A DNA stretch of 64,000 bases, taken from NCBI GenBank assembly GCA_044223995.1, contig JBGALE010000004.1:310001-374000 (forward strand). Direction: 5' to 3'. Of this stretch, positions 36,420 to 45,043 are shown piece by piece. The position numbers and the translations under genes are program-made. A model generated the notes under the pieces. That model made no database searches. It saw only the letters and a list, made by a program, of their open reading frames with translations, and was not told the DNA's origin. Source of the DNA: JACMLD01 sp044223995 (GTDB lineage Bacteria; Bacteroidota; Bacteroidia; Chitinophagales; Chitinophagaceae). Within the stretch, counting starts at the first letter, position 1. Every line of letters starts with the position of its first letter.

Positions 36420-36622
36420 GGATTGCCCGTCTGGCCAGCCGGACAGGCCACGCACTTCCTTCGTCAGTGCTCGCAATGACGTGCAAAAAAATGCAGGCTA
36501 GTACATTAAAATATTTAGCGTCTTACATCACATGACATTATGGAGCATAATGTTACGAAGCTATATTACAGGACGTCATTGCTCGTCCCGTCCCGAAATT
36601 TCGGGACGGGACGAAGCAATCT
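36420..36622. repeat. Pair of inverted palindromic elements
   Basis: The left copy runs GATTGC...TCGCAATGACG (36422-36481). The right copy runs CGTCATTGC...AGCAATC (36574-36621) in the opposite orientation, with a perfect 32-bp palindrome at its centre (36583-36614, core CCCGAAATTTCGGG). Such GCAATGACG repeats are widespread in bacteria as REP/MITE-like elements. Confidence 0.7.
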
Positions 36623-36700
36623 CATAATAGCAAGACAATCTTTGCAGACTTTAAGTTAATGTAATGTCCAGGGGAGAAGACATTGCGCAGTTGCAACCAA

Positions 36701-36728
36701 CTCCTGTCTCCTGTATGCTGTTTCCTGT
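36701..36728. repeat. 7-bp-periodic degenerate array (CTCCTGT type)
   Basis: CTCCTGT, CTCCTGT, ATGCTGT, TTCCTGT in phase. Confidence 0.65.
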
Positions 36729-36989
36729 AGTACTAATTCGCTTTCTTCTTTATAGCTCCATTAATACCACTTTAGTAGTATTTCGAAATTATCACCTGAA
36801 GGGGTAAATGGATCAGGCTTCTTCCATGTGAATTTTGGATCGACATTATTATTCGATCATTTAAATTTTATTGTTATGAATGCAGAATGTAAACAACCGA
36901 CCCTGCTGCTGCATTGCAGGGAATTGTAGCAAACGATTGCATTACCTGAAAGAAACCAACATTATTACATCTACCTTAAGTTAGAAAAC

Positions 36990-37424
36990 ATGAAACACTT
37001 TATTACTGCTGTACTCCTGCTGTTGATACTGGGACCATCAGCCTTTTCACAAAAAGTCGGCAAGCTTGAAAACGGCAATCCTGTTTTAACTGCTAATCGC
37101 GAAGTGATGATGCAGAACCTGGAAATTACATTGAAAAAGCACGCGAAGATTGCTGTCAAATTTGAATCTGCAGAGATAGTAACCGATAAAGGCAATTACT
37201 ATCTTGTATTTAGGAGCAGCAGGTACACAACTAAATTTCAACTGCTGGTAAAAAACGGCGCCCTTGTTGCAGCCGCCATCTCCTGTACTACCACCAGTTG
37301 TGCTTCTACATCGGGTTGTACACCAGACTGGATGGGCCGTTCCTGCAGTCAGTGTTCTGGTGATTGCACCAAGGTAACCTCCACCTTTCAGTTAGGTACA
37401 CCGGAAGTACTCGGTGATCAGTAA
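36990..37424 (+). CDS. Small secreted protein with Cys-rich C-terminal region
   Basis: 144 residues, unrecognised. Signal peptide 1-20 (ending SAFSQ). Residues 25-95 form a beta-rich region. Residues 97-128 hold six Cys (SCTTTSC, GC, SC, QC, DC), suggesting disulfides or metal binding outside the cytoplasm. Followed by a strong terminator 16 bp past the stop and convergent with another small secreted protein. Confidence 0.65.
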   Translation: MKHFITAVLLLLILGPSAFSQKVGKLENGNPVLTANREVMMQNLEITLKKHAKIAVKFESAEIVTDKGNYYLVFRSSRYTTKFQLLVKNGALVAAAISCTTTSCASTSGCTPDWMGRSCSQCSGDCTKVTSTFQLGTPEVLGDQ

Positions 37425-37438
37425 TATCAGCATACAAT

Positions 37439-37468
37439 AAAACTGCCGGCAATGGCCGGCAGTTTTTT
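37439..37468. terminator. Bidirectional intrinsic terminator
   Basis: AACTGCCGGC (37441-37450), loop AATG, GCCGGCAGTT, flanked by A-runs and T-runs on both strands; it serves the converging genes on either side. Confidence 0.92.
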
Positions 37469-37506
37469 GACTTCTCAAGACTAATGTTGTACTGTTTGCA
37501 ATTACA

Positions 37507-37920
37507 TTAATGAACTGATTTTACAGAAATGTCCTGTACAAAACGGGTGTTGTTTACCACTTTGTACACATTTACCTGGTTTGTTTTCCTGCTGCTCACC
37601 TGGAAACTCAATCCTGACAGATCCACTTCTTCTGTGTTGAACCTGTACTTTCTTGAAATTTCAGTTCCTTTTACCCTTTCTGTGTAAAGGATAACGTTTG
37701 CAGCATCGCGAACCGTAATAACAAACTCTTCTTCCGTCGCATTGTTCAGGTTTAATTGAAATACGGGTTGTTCGTTTATATTACCGATGAATTTTAATTC
37801 AACCGGGTCAGTTGCTAATACTACTTTGTCATTTGCAAAAGTGGCCTGTGCAAAACCGAGGCTTAATACAGTTGCCAGTACAATTGCCACGAATCCTGAG
37901 TTTTTCATTGCTTTTTTCAT
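37507..37920 (-). CDS. Small secreted beta-rich protein
   Basis: 137 residues with a signal peptide (1-29, ending ATFAN). The mature part (about 108 residues) is beta-strand-rich (VELKFIGNINEQPVFQLNL, EEEFVITVRDAANVILYTERV) and looks like an immunoglobulin-like or sandwich fold. No family assigned. Its two-gene neighbourhood gives no clue to function. Confidence 0.65.
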   Translation of the reverse strand: MKKAMKNSGFVAIVLATVLSLGFAQATFANDKVVLATDPVELKFIGNINEQPVFQLNLNNATEEEFVITVRDAANVILYTERVKGTEISRKYRFNTEEVDLSGLSFQVSSRKTNQVNVYKVVNNTRFVQDISVKSVH

Positions 37921-38309
37921 AAAGTGTGTTTTTTAATTTTAAATACTAAGTGAAACATTCTTGAATGGAAACAATCGGCATTAATACATGGGGCAATCAG
38001 TGCAGGCAGGCTTTGGAGGAAGATTTCTTTTTAGATTTCCGGTTTCGTTGTATCCCGGTGTATTGCTCTTCCTTGTCGTTGATGAAGCAAAAGTAGTGCG
38101 CGGATGTTTGTCCCTAAAATCAACTTGAATGCCTTTTTGGGATGGGTAACGCTTGCTCCATCACCTGAAACCCTTGCTGCATAAGGGTTTTTGTAAAAAA
38201 AATTACGGATGCCCAAAACTATTTTCGCCCATGCAAGGCATTAAAAAACAAGGGAGTGTTAAGAATTACTTAACACTCCCTGTACATATTTATTGAGAAA
38301 TATTTCTCT
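37921..38309. other. Non-coding gap with two hairpins
   Basis: No gene is supported. A hairpin AAACCCTT/AAGGGTTT (38168-38190) followed by TTTTTG reads as a terminator on the plus strand, yet no plus-strand gene lies upstream. The second hairpin (38251-38281) is the terminator of the lytic transglycosylase. Confidence 0.55.
38240..38281 (-). terminator. Intrinsic terminator of the lytic transglycosylase gene
   Basis: 13-bp perfect stem (38251-38263 with 38269-38281, loop AATTA) followed on the minus strand by a T-run. Confidence 0.9.
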
Positions 38310-39164
38310 TTACGCATCATTTTTCAACAGCAGGCCAGACAGCATACTTATAATCATGCTGGTTTCTGTACCGTTTGTCTTCTTCGTTTTTTCTTTTGCA
38401 GCTACGGTCTTTTTTTCGTTGTAGGAAGCTACTGCTTTGTTGTACTGGTTCAGTTCAGATTTTGTCAGCGTGGCAACACTTCCCTTGCCTTCAAAATAAT
38501 AGTGTGTACCAATAAAACGCTTTACATGTGCCCTTGTTTCTTCGGGAAGGTATTGCTGCATCTTCCAGAAGTTATGACTGCCTGATTTTTCCATGGCAGT
38601 GTACACAGGGCCGGGACCACTATTATATGCTGCAACAACCAACAGCCAGTCGCCAAATTCAGCATGCAAATCACGCAGGTATTTTGCAGCAGCCAGCGTA
38701 CTCTTATTGTAGTTCATCCTTTCGTCGTAGCGACGGGTCACTTTAAGACCGAGAATCTTTGCCGTAGTGGGCATCAACTGCCAGGGGCCAACGGCACCTA
38801 CCTGTGATACGGCCTTGGTGTCGAGATTGGATTCCACCACGGCCAGATATTTCAGCTCCCTGGGTACATTGTACAAATTCAGGAGTGAGTCCATCATGGT
38901 AAAACACTGGGTACTCCTGCGCCTTGCCAGTTCCAGGTCTTCTGCATTCTTCTTTCCGTAATCAGCCACAAATTTGACAGCGTGTGCATTCAGCCTGATT
39001 TTGGGCGCTAATGGATCGTAAGCGCTTTCTTCTGCCACTGGCTGCAACGCTGCATCTTTTGCAACAACTTCCATTCTGCGGGGAGCACTGCTACCATTGG
39101 TAGCGACCATCAGCACAATTAAGGGGTACAAGATGATGGCTTCCCCAAACTTTCTAATCAACAT
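38310..39164 (-). CDS. Lytic transglycosylase, SLT domain
   Basis: Cleaves peptidoglycan glycan strands in the periplasm. 284 residues from ATG 39164 (MLIRKFGEAIILYP). Hydrophobic signal/anchor 8-22. The SLT domain begins about 100 with the catalytic Glu in VVESNLDTKAVS (E111), followed by GAVGPWQLMPTTA and VAAYNSGPG. A longer reading frame with a TTG start is less likely. No LysM domain is attached, unlike MltD. Confidence 0.93.
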   Translation of the reverse strand: MLIRKFGEAIILYPLIVLMVATNGSSAPRRMEVVAKDAALQPVAEESAYDPLAPKIRLNAHAVKFVADYGKKNAEDLELARRRSTQCFTMMDSLLNLYNVPRELKYLAVVESNLDTKAVSQVGAVGPWQLMPTTAKILGLKVTRRYDERMNYNKSTLAAAKYLRDLHAEFGDWLLVVAAYNSGPGPVYTAMEKSGSHNFWKMQQYLPEETRAHVKRFIGTHYYFEGKGSVATLTKSELNQYNKAVASYNEKKTVAAKEKTKKTNGTETSMIISMLSGLLLKNDA

Positions 39165-39676
39165 TGTTGTAGTTTTAAAGTATAACAATGCCGACCCGAG
39201 GGTTTGGATTCAATTAATTTATCATAGTTTATTGGAAAAGTTCAGCAGAGATTCCGGGGGCGGATGTTAGGGCTTTTCAAAATCCGGAACGCTAAACTGT
39301 TGGCACATGTAATGGCTCAACAGGGTCAAAAGTAATAGCCACCACCCACCCGCGCTATAGTAAAAACACTGTTGGAAAATTGTGTTTTGGTAAAAGGATG
39401 ATAATCACCTGCCTGGAAAAAAAGAATTTTTGCCCCTCAAAATTTAATATAAAAAGTTTGCAGGTCTCGCGAAGGGAACACCCAAACATCATTTTTATTA
39501 ACATGCTGGTTGTGAATGTTATCTGTATTGGAGGCGGTTAAACAATTGGAGGGGCAACTTGTTATTATATAAGATGACAGATTAATACAACCAATGGCCA
39601 TACTGCAGCAGCAGGTGGCCTTTGTTTATTTTACACTACTGTATTTCAGTTAATTACAAAATAAAGGAGATAAATA
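39165..39676. other. Non-coding gap
   Basis: 512 bp with no supported gene or clear structured element. Short inverted arms TTCCGG/CCGGAA occur near 39250-39290. The right end carries AAAGGAG (39663-39669), a good Shine-Dalgarno for the next gene, which is unusual in this window. Confidence 0.55.
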
Positions 39677-40246
39677 ATGGCTAATAACAAGTCCAAGCTG
39701 ATAGAGATTATCCCGCCCCGTGATATCTGGGTGGGGGATGAAAAGGCAAAAGTTAAACTGGTCATGTTTGGGGATTATGAGAGCGAAGCCTGCGAGAAAG
39801 CCAACCAGGTGGTGAATAAGCTGTTGCAGCAATATCCCCGGCAGGTGAAGTTTAATTTCAGGCATTTTCCACTGACCAAAATCCACCAGCATTCCCATAA
39901 AGCAGCGGAAGCTGCTGTTGGCGCCGCGCAGGAAGGAAAATTCTGGCCCATGCACAACCTGCTGTTTGCCAACCGGCGGCATTTAGGTACCACCAGCCTG
40001 AAAATGTATGCCAAGGAAGCGGGGGTGGCGAATAAAAAATTCCTTGTAGAGATGATGGACTCTGTCTATGGCTGGCAGGTGCGGAATGATTTATTGCAGG
40101 GTGTGGAAATCGGTGTGCGGGATGTGCCCACTTTTTATATTAATGATGTCTTGTACACTGGACGCATTACGGTTGCTGAACTCGGAAAAGCCATTGATGA
40201 CGCATTGCATGGTTCGGCCAAAAAGAAAACCGCACAAAGAGCATAA
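39677..40246 (+). CDS. DsbA/thioredoxin-fold protein with single active-site Cys
   Basis: 189 residues with the fold of the DsbA-like (Thioredoxin_4) group: VKLVMFGDYES near the start, helical insert, and cis-Pro in VPTFYIND. The active-site C-P-x-C is S36-E-A-C39: the first, attacking Cys is Ser. Only the second Cys remains, so it cannot act as a disulfide oxidase in the usual way. No signal peptide, so it should be cytosolic. Good Shine-Dalgarno seven bases before the ATG. Peroxide-reducing or glutathione-type chemistry, or a binding role, is possible. Confidence 0.83.
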   Translation: MANNKSKLIEIIPPRDIWVGDEKAKVKLVMFGDYESEACEKANQVVNKLLQQYPRQVKFNFRHFPLTKIHQHSHKAAEAAVGAAQEGKFWPMHNLLFANRRHLGTTSLKMYAKEAGVANKKFLVEMMDSVYGWQVRNDLLQGVEIGVRDVPTFYINDVLYTGRITVAELGKAIDDALHGSAKKKTAQRA

Positions 40247-40330
40247 AAATATTATTGATTCGGCCTGGAGGAGGATGCCTGCGAAACCTGGTGACATGTT
40301 TTGCGGGCATTTTTTTTTGACATGTAATCG

Positions 40331-40338
40331 TACATTTG
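40331..40338 (+). promoter_or_regulatory. Candidate -7 promoter box for the YdeI-like gene
   Basis: TACATTTG ends six bases before the ATG at 40345; a leaderless or near-leaderless transcript is implied. Confidence 0.45.
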
Positions 40339-40344
40339 AAAGTC

Positions 40345-40869
40345 ATGATTCGGTTCAATGCCACCATACAGAAATTCGACCAGCAGGGAGAGAAAACAGG
40401 ATGGACATATATAACCATACCAGCAACGCAGGCAGAAAAACTGGTACCCGGCAATAAAAAATCTTTTCGCGTCAAGGGGAAGCTGGACGATTATGTGATC
40501 AATGCCGTAGCCCTGATACCTATGGGTGGGGGCGATTTTATCATGGCGCTCAATGCCACTATCCGGAAAGCCATTGGTAAAAAGAAAGGCGCTGTATTAA
40601 AAGTATCTCTGGAAGTTGATAAAAAGCCATTGCAGTTAAATGCTGCTTTACTGGAATGCCTGGCAGACGAACCCCTTGCCAAAAAACAATTTGACGCGAT
40701 GCCCCCTTCGCACCAGCATTATTACAGCAAATGGATAGAAAGCGCCAAAACAGAACCTACCCGCACGAAAAGAATTGCGATGGCAGTATCATCCCTTGCT
40801 AAAAAAATGGATTTCGGGCAAATGCTCCGCAACGCCAGGAAAGAAAAAGATGAATTAACGGGGCGCTGA
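40345..40869 (+). CDS. DUF1905 plus YdeI/OmpD-associated-like protein
   Basis: 174 residues. Residues 1-85 match DUF1905 (FNATIQKF, WTYITIPA, FRVKGKLDDY, GDFIMALNATIRKAIG). About 95-170 is the YdeI-type region (PLAKKQFDAMPPSHQHYYSKWI). Members are small cytosolic proteins of unknown mechanism; some have been linked to bacteriocin resistance. Start ATG 40345 preferred over TTG 40336. Its end overlaps the convergent ferric-reductase-like gene by 15 bases. Confidence 0.8.
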   Translation: MIRFNATIQKFDQQGEKTGWTYITIPATQAEKLVPGNKKSFRVKGKLDDYVINAVALIPMGGGDFIMALNATIRKAIGKKKGAVLKVSLEVDKKPLQLNAALLECLADEPLAKKQFDAMPPSHQHYYSKWIESAKTEPTRTKRIAMAVSSLAKKMDFGQMLRNARKEKDELTGR

Positions 40870-41523
40870 ATGTTCTGAATGATTCATTTCCTGCTTCTGC
40901 TTATATATTCTTACTGTTCCGGTAGCTACCTGCTCTTTTTTAACCGGGTGCAGTTTGTGGTAACGGTATCGCGATATCGTAGCAGTAATGATAATTGCTC
41001 CGCAAATCAATGATACCAGTTTTTCTCCATCCAGCCAGTCCACTTCCTGGTCTTTCAGGGTTTGATCAACCAGCAAACCGTGCAATACAAACAAGGGCGC
41101 GAGACAATAGGCTGCCAAATGTATATTCTTCCATTTCCTGAAACTGAATGTTGCACGCAATGGTGGAAGGGAGGTGAGTAATATGAACAAGAGGCTGTAA
41201 AAAGAAATACTTCCCAGCGTAATCACTATGGGCTGGTGTTTCCCGGTAAATGGAAACAACAGTTCCGTGATGGTCATTGTTGGGTTGATGCTGAATAGAA
41301 TGACTACTGCGTGCAATAGTATCAGTACAATGGCTGTCTTTGCCATAGCATGGTGCAGTTGGAAGACCGTATATAATTTAAAACGGCGTGGAATTCGTTT
41401 CCACCATTGTGTTTTTTTGTACGCAATGCCCATCATCATTCCCAGCATGAATTGCAATGTCAGGAAAATAGTAGCGCCCAGCCCCGCCCAGGATGATATT
41501 TCCAACCAGTCAAAACCTGTCAT
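40855..41523 (-). CDS. Ferric reductase-like transmembrane protein
   Basis: 222 residues from ATG 41523, with about six membrane helices. Candidate haem His pairs are seen in two helices: LHHAMAKTAIVLILLHAV and IHLAAYCLAPLFVLHG. This matches the ferric-reductase-like membrane domain. The flavin and NADPH domains of full reductases are missing, so an electron donor protein must be separate. A longer frame from TTG 41604 is not favoured. Confidence 0.8.
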   Translation of the reverse strand: MTGFDWLEISSWAGLGATIFLTLQFMLGMMMGIAYKKTQWWKRIPRRFKLYTVFQLHHAMAKTAIVLILLHAVVILFSINPTMTITELLFPFTGKHQPIVITLGSISFYSLLFILLTSLPPLRATFSFRKWKNIHLAAYCLAPLFVLHGLLVDQTLKDQEVDWLDGEKLVSLICGAIIITATISRYRYHKLHPVKKEQVATGTVRIYKQKQEMNHSEHSAPR

Positions 41524-41749
41524 AAAAAATGAAGGTATATAAAACCCTCCGGTCCTGTAAACCGTCTGTATTATTTTAATGAATACGGAAAGATGGCTGG
41601 TCAAGCAGGTGTGAATAACCCGGGATGCTTCAAATATGGTTGCTTAACAAGGGTTTACCATGCAGACATGCAGCAACCGGCAGTTGCTTTGCATCATAAT
41701 ATGGAATGACTGAAAAAGCTGTATTTTACAAAATTCATTATCGCTTCGC

Positions 41750-43603
41750 ATGAAGATAACGCGGTTGCTTTCCATAATGATAGCCATCATCCTCCTTTCC
41801 GGGAAACCATGCCTGCTTCATGCACAGGCAGATACCAGCGTCAAAAAAGCAAGCCTGGATAGTTATTTCAAAAATCAAAAGGGATTGGTGGGTAAACTGG
41901 CCCGGAACCTGGTGCAGGACACCAATACACCGGTAAACAACGGTCCCATCCGGAACGATATCATCTTCAGCCGGTACGAGGGAAGGTTTATCCGCTATAT
42001 CCGGATTGAAAGAATTGATTTTGGTGTATCCATTAATGATACTTCCGAACATTTCAATACGAACCTTACCAGCCTGGCCAATAAATTTCACCACAAATCC
42101 AGGGAATATGTGATTCGCAATAACCTGTTCTTTAAACCAGGTGACCCGGTATTGCCTTACCTGTTATCGGATAATGAAAGACATCTTCGTGACCAGGCAT
42201 ATCTGCAGGATGCAAAGATCATTTTGGTTCGCGTTCCGGGGCATGCGGATTCGGTAGATGTCATTGTGCGTACCAAGGACGTGTTATCAATTGGCGGTAG
42301 TTTTACTTTACACAATACAAGGAGTGCAGATATGTCTGTTAAAGAGGATAACCTGGAAGGTTGGGGAAACCAGTTGCAATTAAGTACACTGTATGATATG
42401 GACCGGCGAAGAAAGGGTGGTTATGGTATTGATTATATCAACCGGAATATTGGCGGTTCATTTATTGACGGATATGCCGGGTATTCTGATTTTGCCGGAA
42501 CATTCAACAGTGGGCAGCGCCAGGAAACAAAGGTATATGGTCAATTGATCAAACCATTGGTCAATCCTTATACGCGGTGGACTTATGCTGTGGAAGGTGC
42601 TTATCACACCAATTCGAATATGTATTTCAGCGACTCTTTGTACAACTCCGATTTTCGATACCGTTATTATGATTATGATGCATGGGTGGGGTTGAATACC
42701 GATGCCAACAAATTGGCAGGACACAGCGAGTACAACCGTTTGAGGAAACTGGTCAGTTTCCGTTACCTCAAAACACAGTTCCTGCAGGTGCCCGGGAAAT
42801 ATGCCAACCAGTATTCATTCCGTTATGCAGATGTAACGGGTGTACTGGGATCATTTTCTATTTTCAAGCAAAACTTTTACAAAACAAAATACATCTATGG
42901 TTTTGGCAGGAACGAGGACGTTCCCGAAGGCATTGATATATCGTTGACCACAGGATGGATCAATAAGCAACAATTGAAACGGCCCTATATGGGGCTTGAC
43001 GTACAGCGGTATTATTTTACACTGAATGAATCCTACCTGCATTTTACGTTGCGTGCGGGAAGTTACTGGCATTCGAGGAGACTCGAAGATGTCGATTTGC
43101 TTTTCAACACCGATTACTTCAGCCGCCTCGTGAGCCTGGGTCCAAAATGGAAACAACGTAGTTTTTTCAGTGCTGGTATTACAGGACAGGTAAACCCGGT
43201 GCTGAACGAGCCATTGTTTTTGGAAAGTGCATTTGGTTTGCCCGAATATCGAAATGGTGGTGTTATCGGTGGTGATATCAGGAGTACGGTAAAAGGTGAA
43301 ACTGTTTTTTACAGTCCCTATAATTTTCTCAATTTCCGCTTTGCGCCATTTGTATTTGGTAATATGTCAACGATTACTACGCACGGCGCTTCGATTGGTA
43401 AAAGTGATGTGTACACCAGTATTGGTGCCGGCATCAGGACGCGTAACGAAAGTTTGATCTTCGGTACGTTTGAGTTAAAGGCATTTTATTTCCCCAATAA
43501 AAACTTTTATGGTGACAGCTGGCGCATTGAAACTAACATGAATATCAAATTCAAGTACAACAGCCAGTTCATCAAACGGCCTGAGATCATCAGTGCCAAC
43601 TAA
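41750..43603 (+). CDS. BamA/Omp85-like outer-membrane protein
   Basis: 617 residues with a signal peptide (1-26, ending LHAQ). One POTRA-like domain lies about 75-175 (FIRYIRIERIDFG, then REYVIRNNLFFKPGDPV, YLQDAKIILVRVPGHADSVDVIV). The rest (about 180-617) is a beta-barrel with alternating aromatic strands. Shorter than BamA (which has five POTRA domains), closer to small Omp85-like proteins of Bacteroidota. A role in outer-membrane protein or lipid transport is likely but unproven. Confidence 0.78.
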   Translation: MKITRLLSIMIAIILLSGKPCLLHAQADTSVKKASLDSYFKNQKGLVGKLARNLVQDTNTPVNNGPIRNDIIFSRYEGRFIRYIRIERIDFGVSINDTSEHFNTNLTSLANKFHHKSREYVIRNNLFFKPGDPVLPYLLSDNERHLRDQAYLQDAKIILVRVPGHADSVDVIVRTKDVLSIGGSFTLHNTRSADMSVKEDNLEGWGNQLQLSTLYDMDRRRKGGYGIDYINRNIGGSFIDGYAGYSDFAGTFNSGQRQETKVYGQLIKPLVNPYTRWTYAVEGAYHTNSNMYFSDSLYNSDFRYRYYDYDAWVGLNTDANKLAGHSEYNRLRKLVSFRYLKTQFLQVPGKYANQYSFRYADVTGVLGSFSIFKQNFYKTKYIYGFGRNEDVPEGIDISLTTGWINKQQLKRPYMGLDVQRYYFTLNESYLHFTLRAGSYWHSRRLEDVDLLFNTDYFSRLVSLGPKWKQRSFFSAGITGQVNPVLNEPLFLESAFGLPEYRNGGVIGGDIRSTVKGETVFYSPYNFLNFRFAPFVFGNMSTITTHGASIGKSDVYTSIGAGIRTRNESLIFGTFELKAFYFPNKNFYGDSWRIETNMNIKFKYNSQFIKRPEIISAN

Positions 43604-43632
43604 TGGCTGCCTGCAGTAATTTTTTGTAAAAA

Positions 43633-44823
43633 CTATCTTCTTTTGCCACTGTGTTGTGGCCTGCGCTGACGGGGATGGTATTGTGGAACCGGTCCAAGCG
43701 ATTCCGGCACTTTTGCCTTCGGTACTGTTTTGCCCAGCAGGTTTTCAATGGCCGCAAATTTATTCTGTTCCTTTTCTGTAATAAATGTATAAGCCGTTCC
43801 TTCCGTTTCGGCGCGTGCTGTCCGGCCAATGCGGTGTACATAATCTTCCCCATCATTGGGTACATCAAAATTGATGACCAGATCGATGTGATCAATATCA
43901 ATACCGCGTGATAAAATATCGGTGGCGACCAGTATCGACAATCGTTTACTGGTAAAACTGCGCAACACTTCTTCACGTGCAGCCTGCTCCAGGTCGGAAT
44001 GAATGGCTTCAGCAAATATCCCGGAACGCTTGAGTTCAGCCGTCAGGGTTTTTACATTTTGTTTGCGCGAGCAAAATATGAGTATTGAACTGAAGGTTTT
44101 ACTCTTGAGCAGCATTTTTACCAGCGGGATTTTTTGCGGTTCGTATACCACAAAGGCCTGCTGTACTATTTTCTCCGGTGGTTTCGAAATGGCGATGTTT
44201 ATCTCTGCGGGCGTTTTCAATATTTTTTGTGCCAGTGAACGGATTTTCGGGGGCATGGTGGCGGAAAACAACAGGGTTTGCCGTTGTGTGGGCAGCATGG
44301 AAATAATCTTCATGATGTCCTCATTGAAACCCATGTCCAGCATGCGGTCAGCTTCATCGAGGACGAGGTAACGCAAACCTCTCAGTTTTACATAACCCAT
44401 ATTGATATGGGCAATCATTTTGCCCGGTGTACATACTACAATATCGACGCCCCTGCTTAATGCCTGTTTTTCCTGCACAAAAGAACCGCCATCGCCACCG
44501 CCATATACTGCAATGGAACTAACGGAAGTAAAATAGGACAACCCTTCCAGGTGATCAGAAATCTGGATAGCCAGTTCACGTGTAGGAACTATGATCAAAG
44601 CATTGATATGGTGATCATCGTGGGCTTCAGTTAATAGTTTGTTCAGCAGCGGGAGCAGGAAGGCGGCCGTTTTACCGGTACCGGTTTGTGCGGAAGCAAT
44701 GATATCCCTTCCGGCCAGTATCAGTGGAATAACCTGTTCCTGTACGGGTGTGGGAGTTTCGTAACCACTGGCGGCAATGCCTTCTGCTAAGTTTTCGTGG
44801 AAATTAAAATCTGTAAAGTTCAA
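43633..44823 (-). CDS. DEAD-box RNA helicase, RhlE-like, TTG start
   Basis: ATP-dependent RNA helicase, 396 residues. Q-motif (ETPTPVQEQVIP), motif I AQTGTGKT, motif II VLDEADRMLDMGF, SAT, then HRIGRTAR in motif VI. The C-terminal tail is short and basic (QRRPQHSGKRR). No ATG precedes the family N-terminus NFTDFNFH; the TTG at 44823 fits exactly. RhlE-like assignment is by overall architecture; role in RNA turnover or ribosome assembly is family knowledge. Confidence 0.9.
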   Translation of the reverse strand: MNFTDFNFHENLAEGIAASGYETPTPVQEQVIPLILAGRDIIASAQTGTGKTAAFLLPLLNKLLTEAHDDHHINALIIVPTRELAIQISDHLEGLSYFTSVSSIAVYGGGDGGSFVQEKQALSRGVDIVVCTPGKMIAHINMGYVKLRGLRYLVLDEADRMLDMGFNEDIMKIISMLPTQRQTLLFSATMPPKIRSLAQKILKTPAEINIAISKPPEKIVQQAFVVYEPQKIPLVKMLLKSKTFSSILIFCSRKQNVKTLTAELKRSGIFAEAIHSDLEQAAREEVLRSFTSKRLSILVATDILSRGIDIDHIDLVINFDVPNDGEDYVHRIGRTARAETEGTAYTFITEKEQNKFAAIENLLGKTVPKAKVPESLGPVPQYHPRQRRPQHSGKRR

Positions 44824-45043
44824 GGGAAAAAAGTAAAAGAGGTTTTTATTGATTTTGGTAAAGATAAGGCAATTGGACCGAAGCGTCACTACTGTATTAA
44901 CGCTTGTTAATGGCTGGTAAACAACCAACCATTTCGACGGATGCCACCGTATGACTGTAGCAGGGGCATGATTATTGTTGATATGGCGGTTGCCCCTCTG
45001 TTACCAAACCGCCAGAAAATTCTCATCTTAAATCAATTAAAAT

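Larger units (their letters stand above)
36349..36989. other. Repeat-rich non-coding gap
   Basis: 641 bp without a supported gene. It holds two inverted GATTGC...GCAATGACG-type elements (about 36420-36481 and 36574-36622), the 32-bp palindrome 36583-36614, and a 7-bp array at 36701-36728. The right end is the leader of the small secreted Cys-rich protein. Confidence 0.7.

Noticed and set aside
38031..38216. Small 61-codon minus-strand frame in the gap near 38.1 kb
   Set aside because: No homology recognised, no start signal, and it spans a hairpin.
43590..44015. 141-codon minus-strand frame overlapping the DEAD-box helicase
   Set aside because: It is a shifted frame inside the helicase gene; the helicase frame has all motifs intact.
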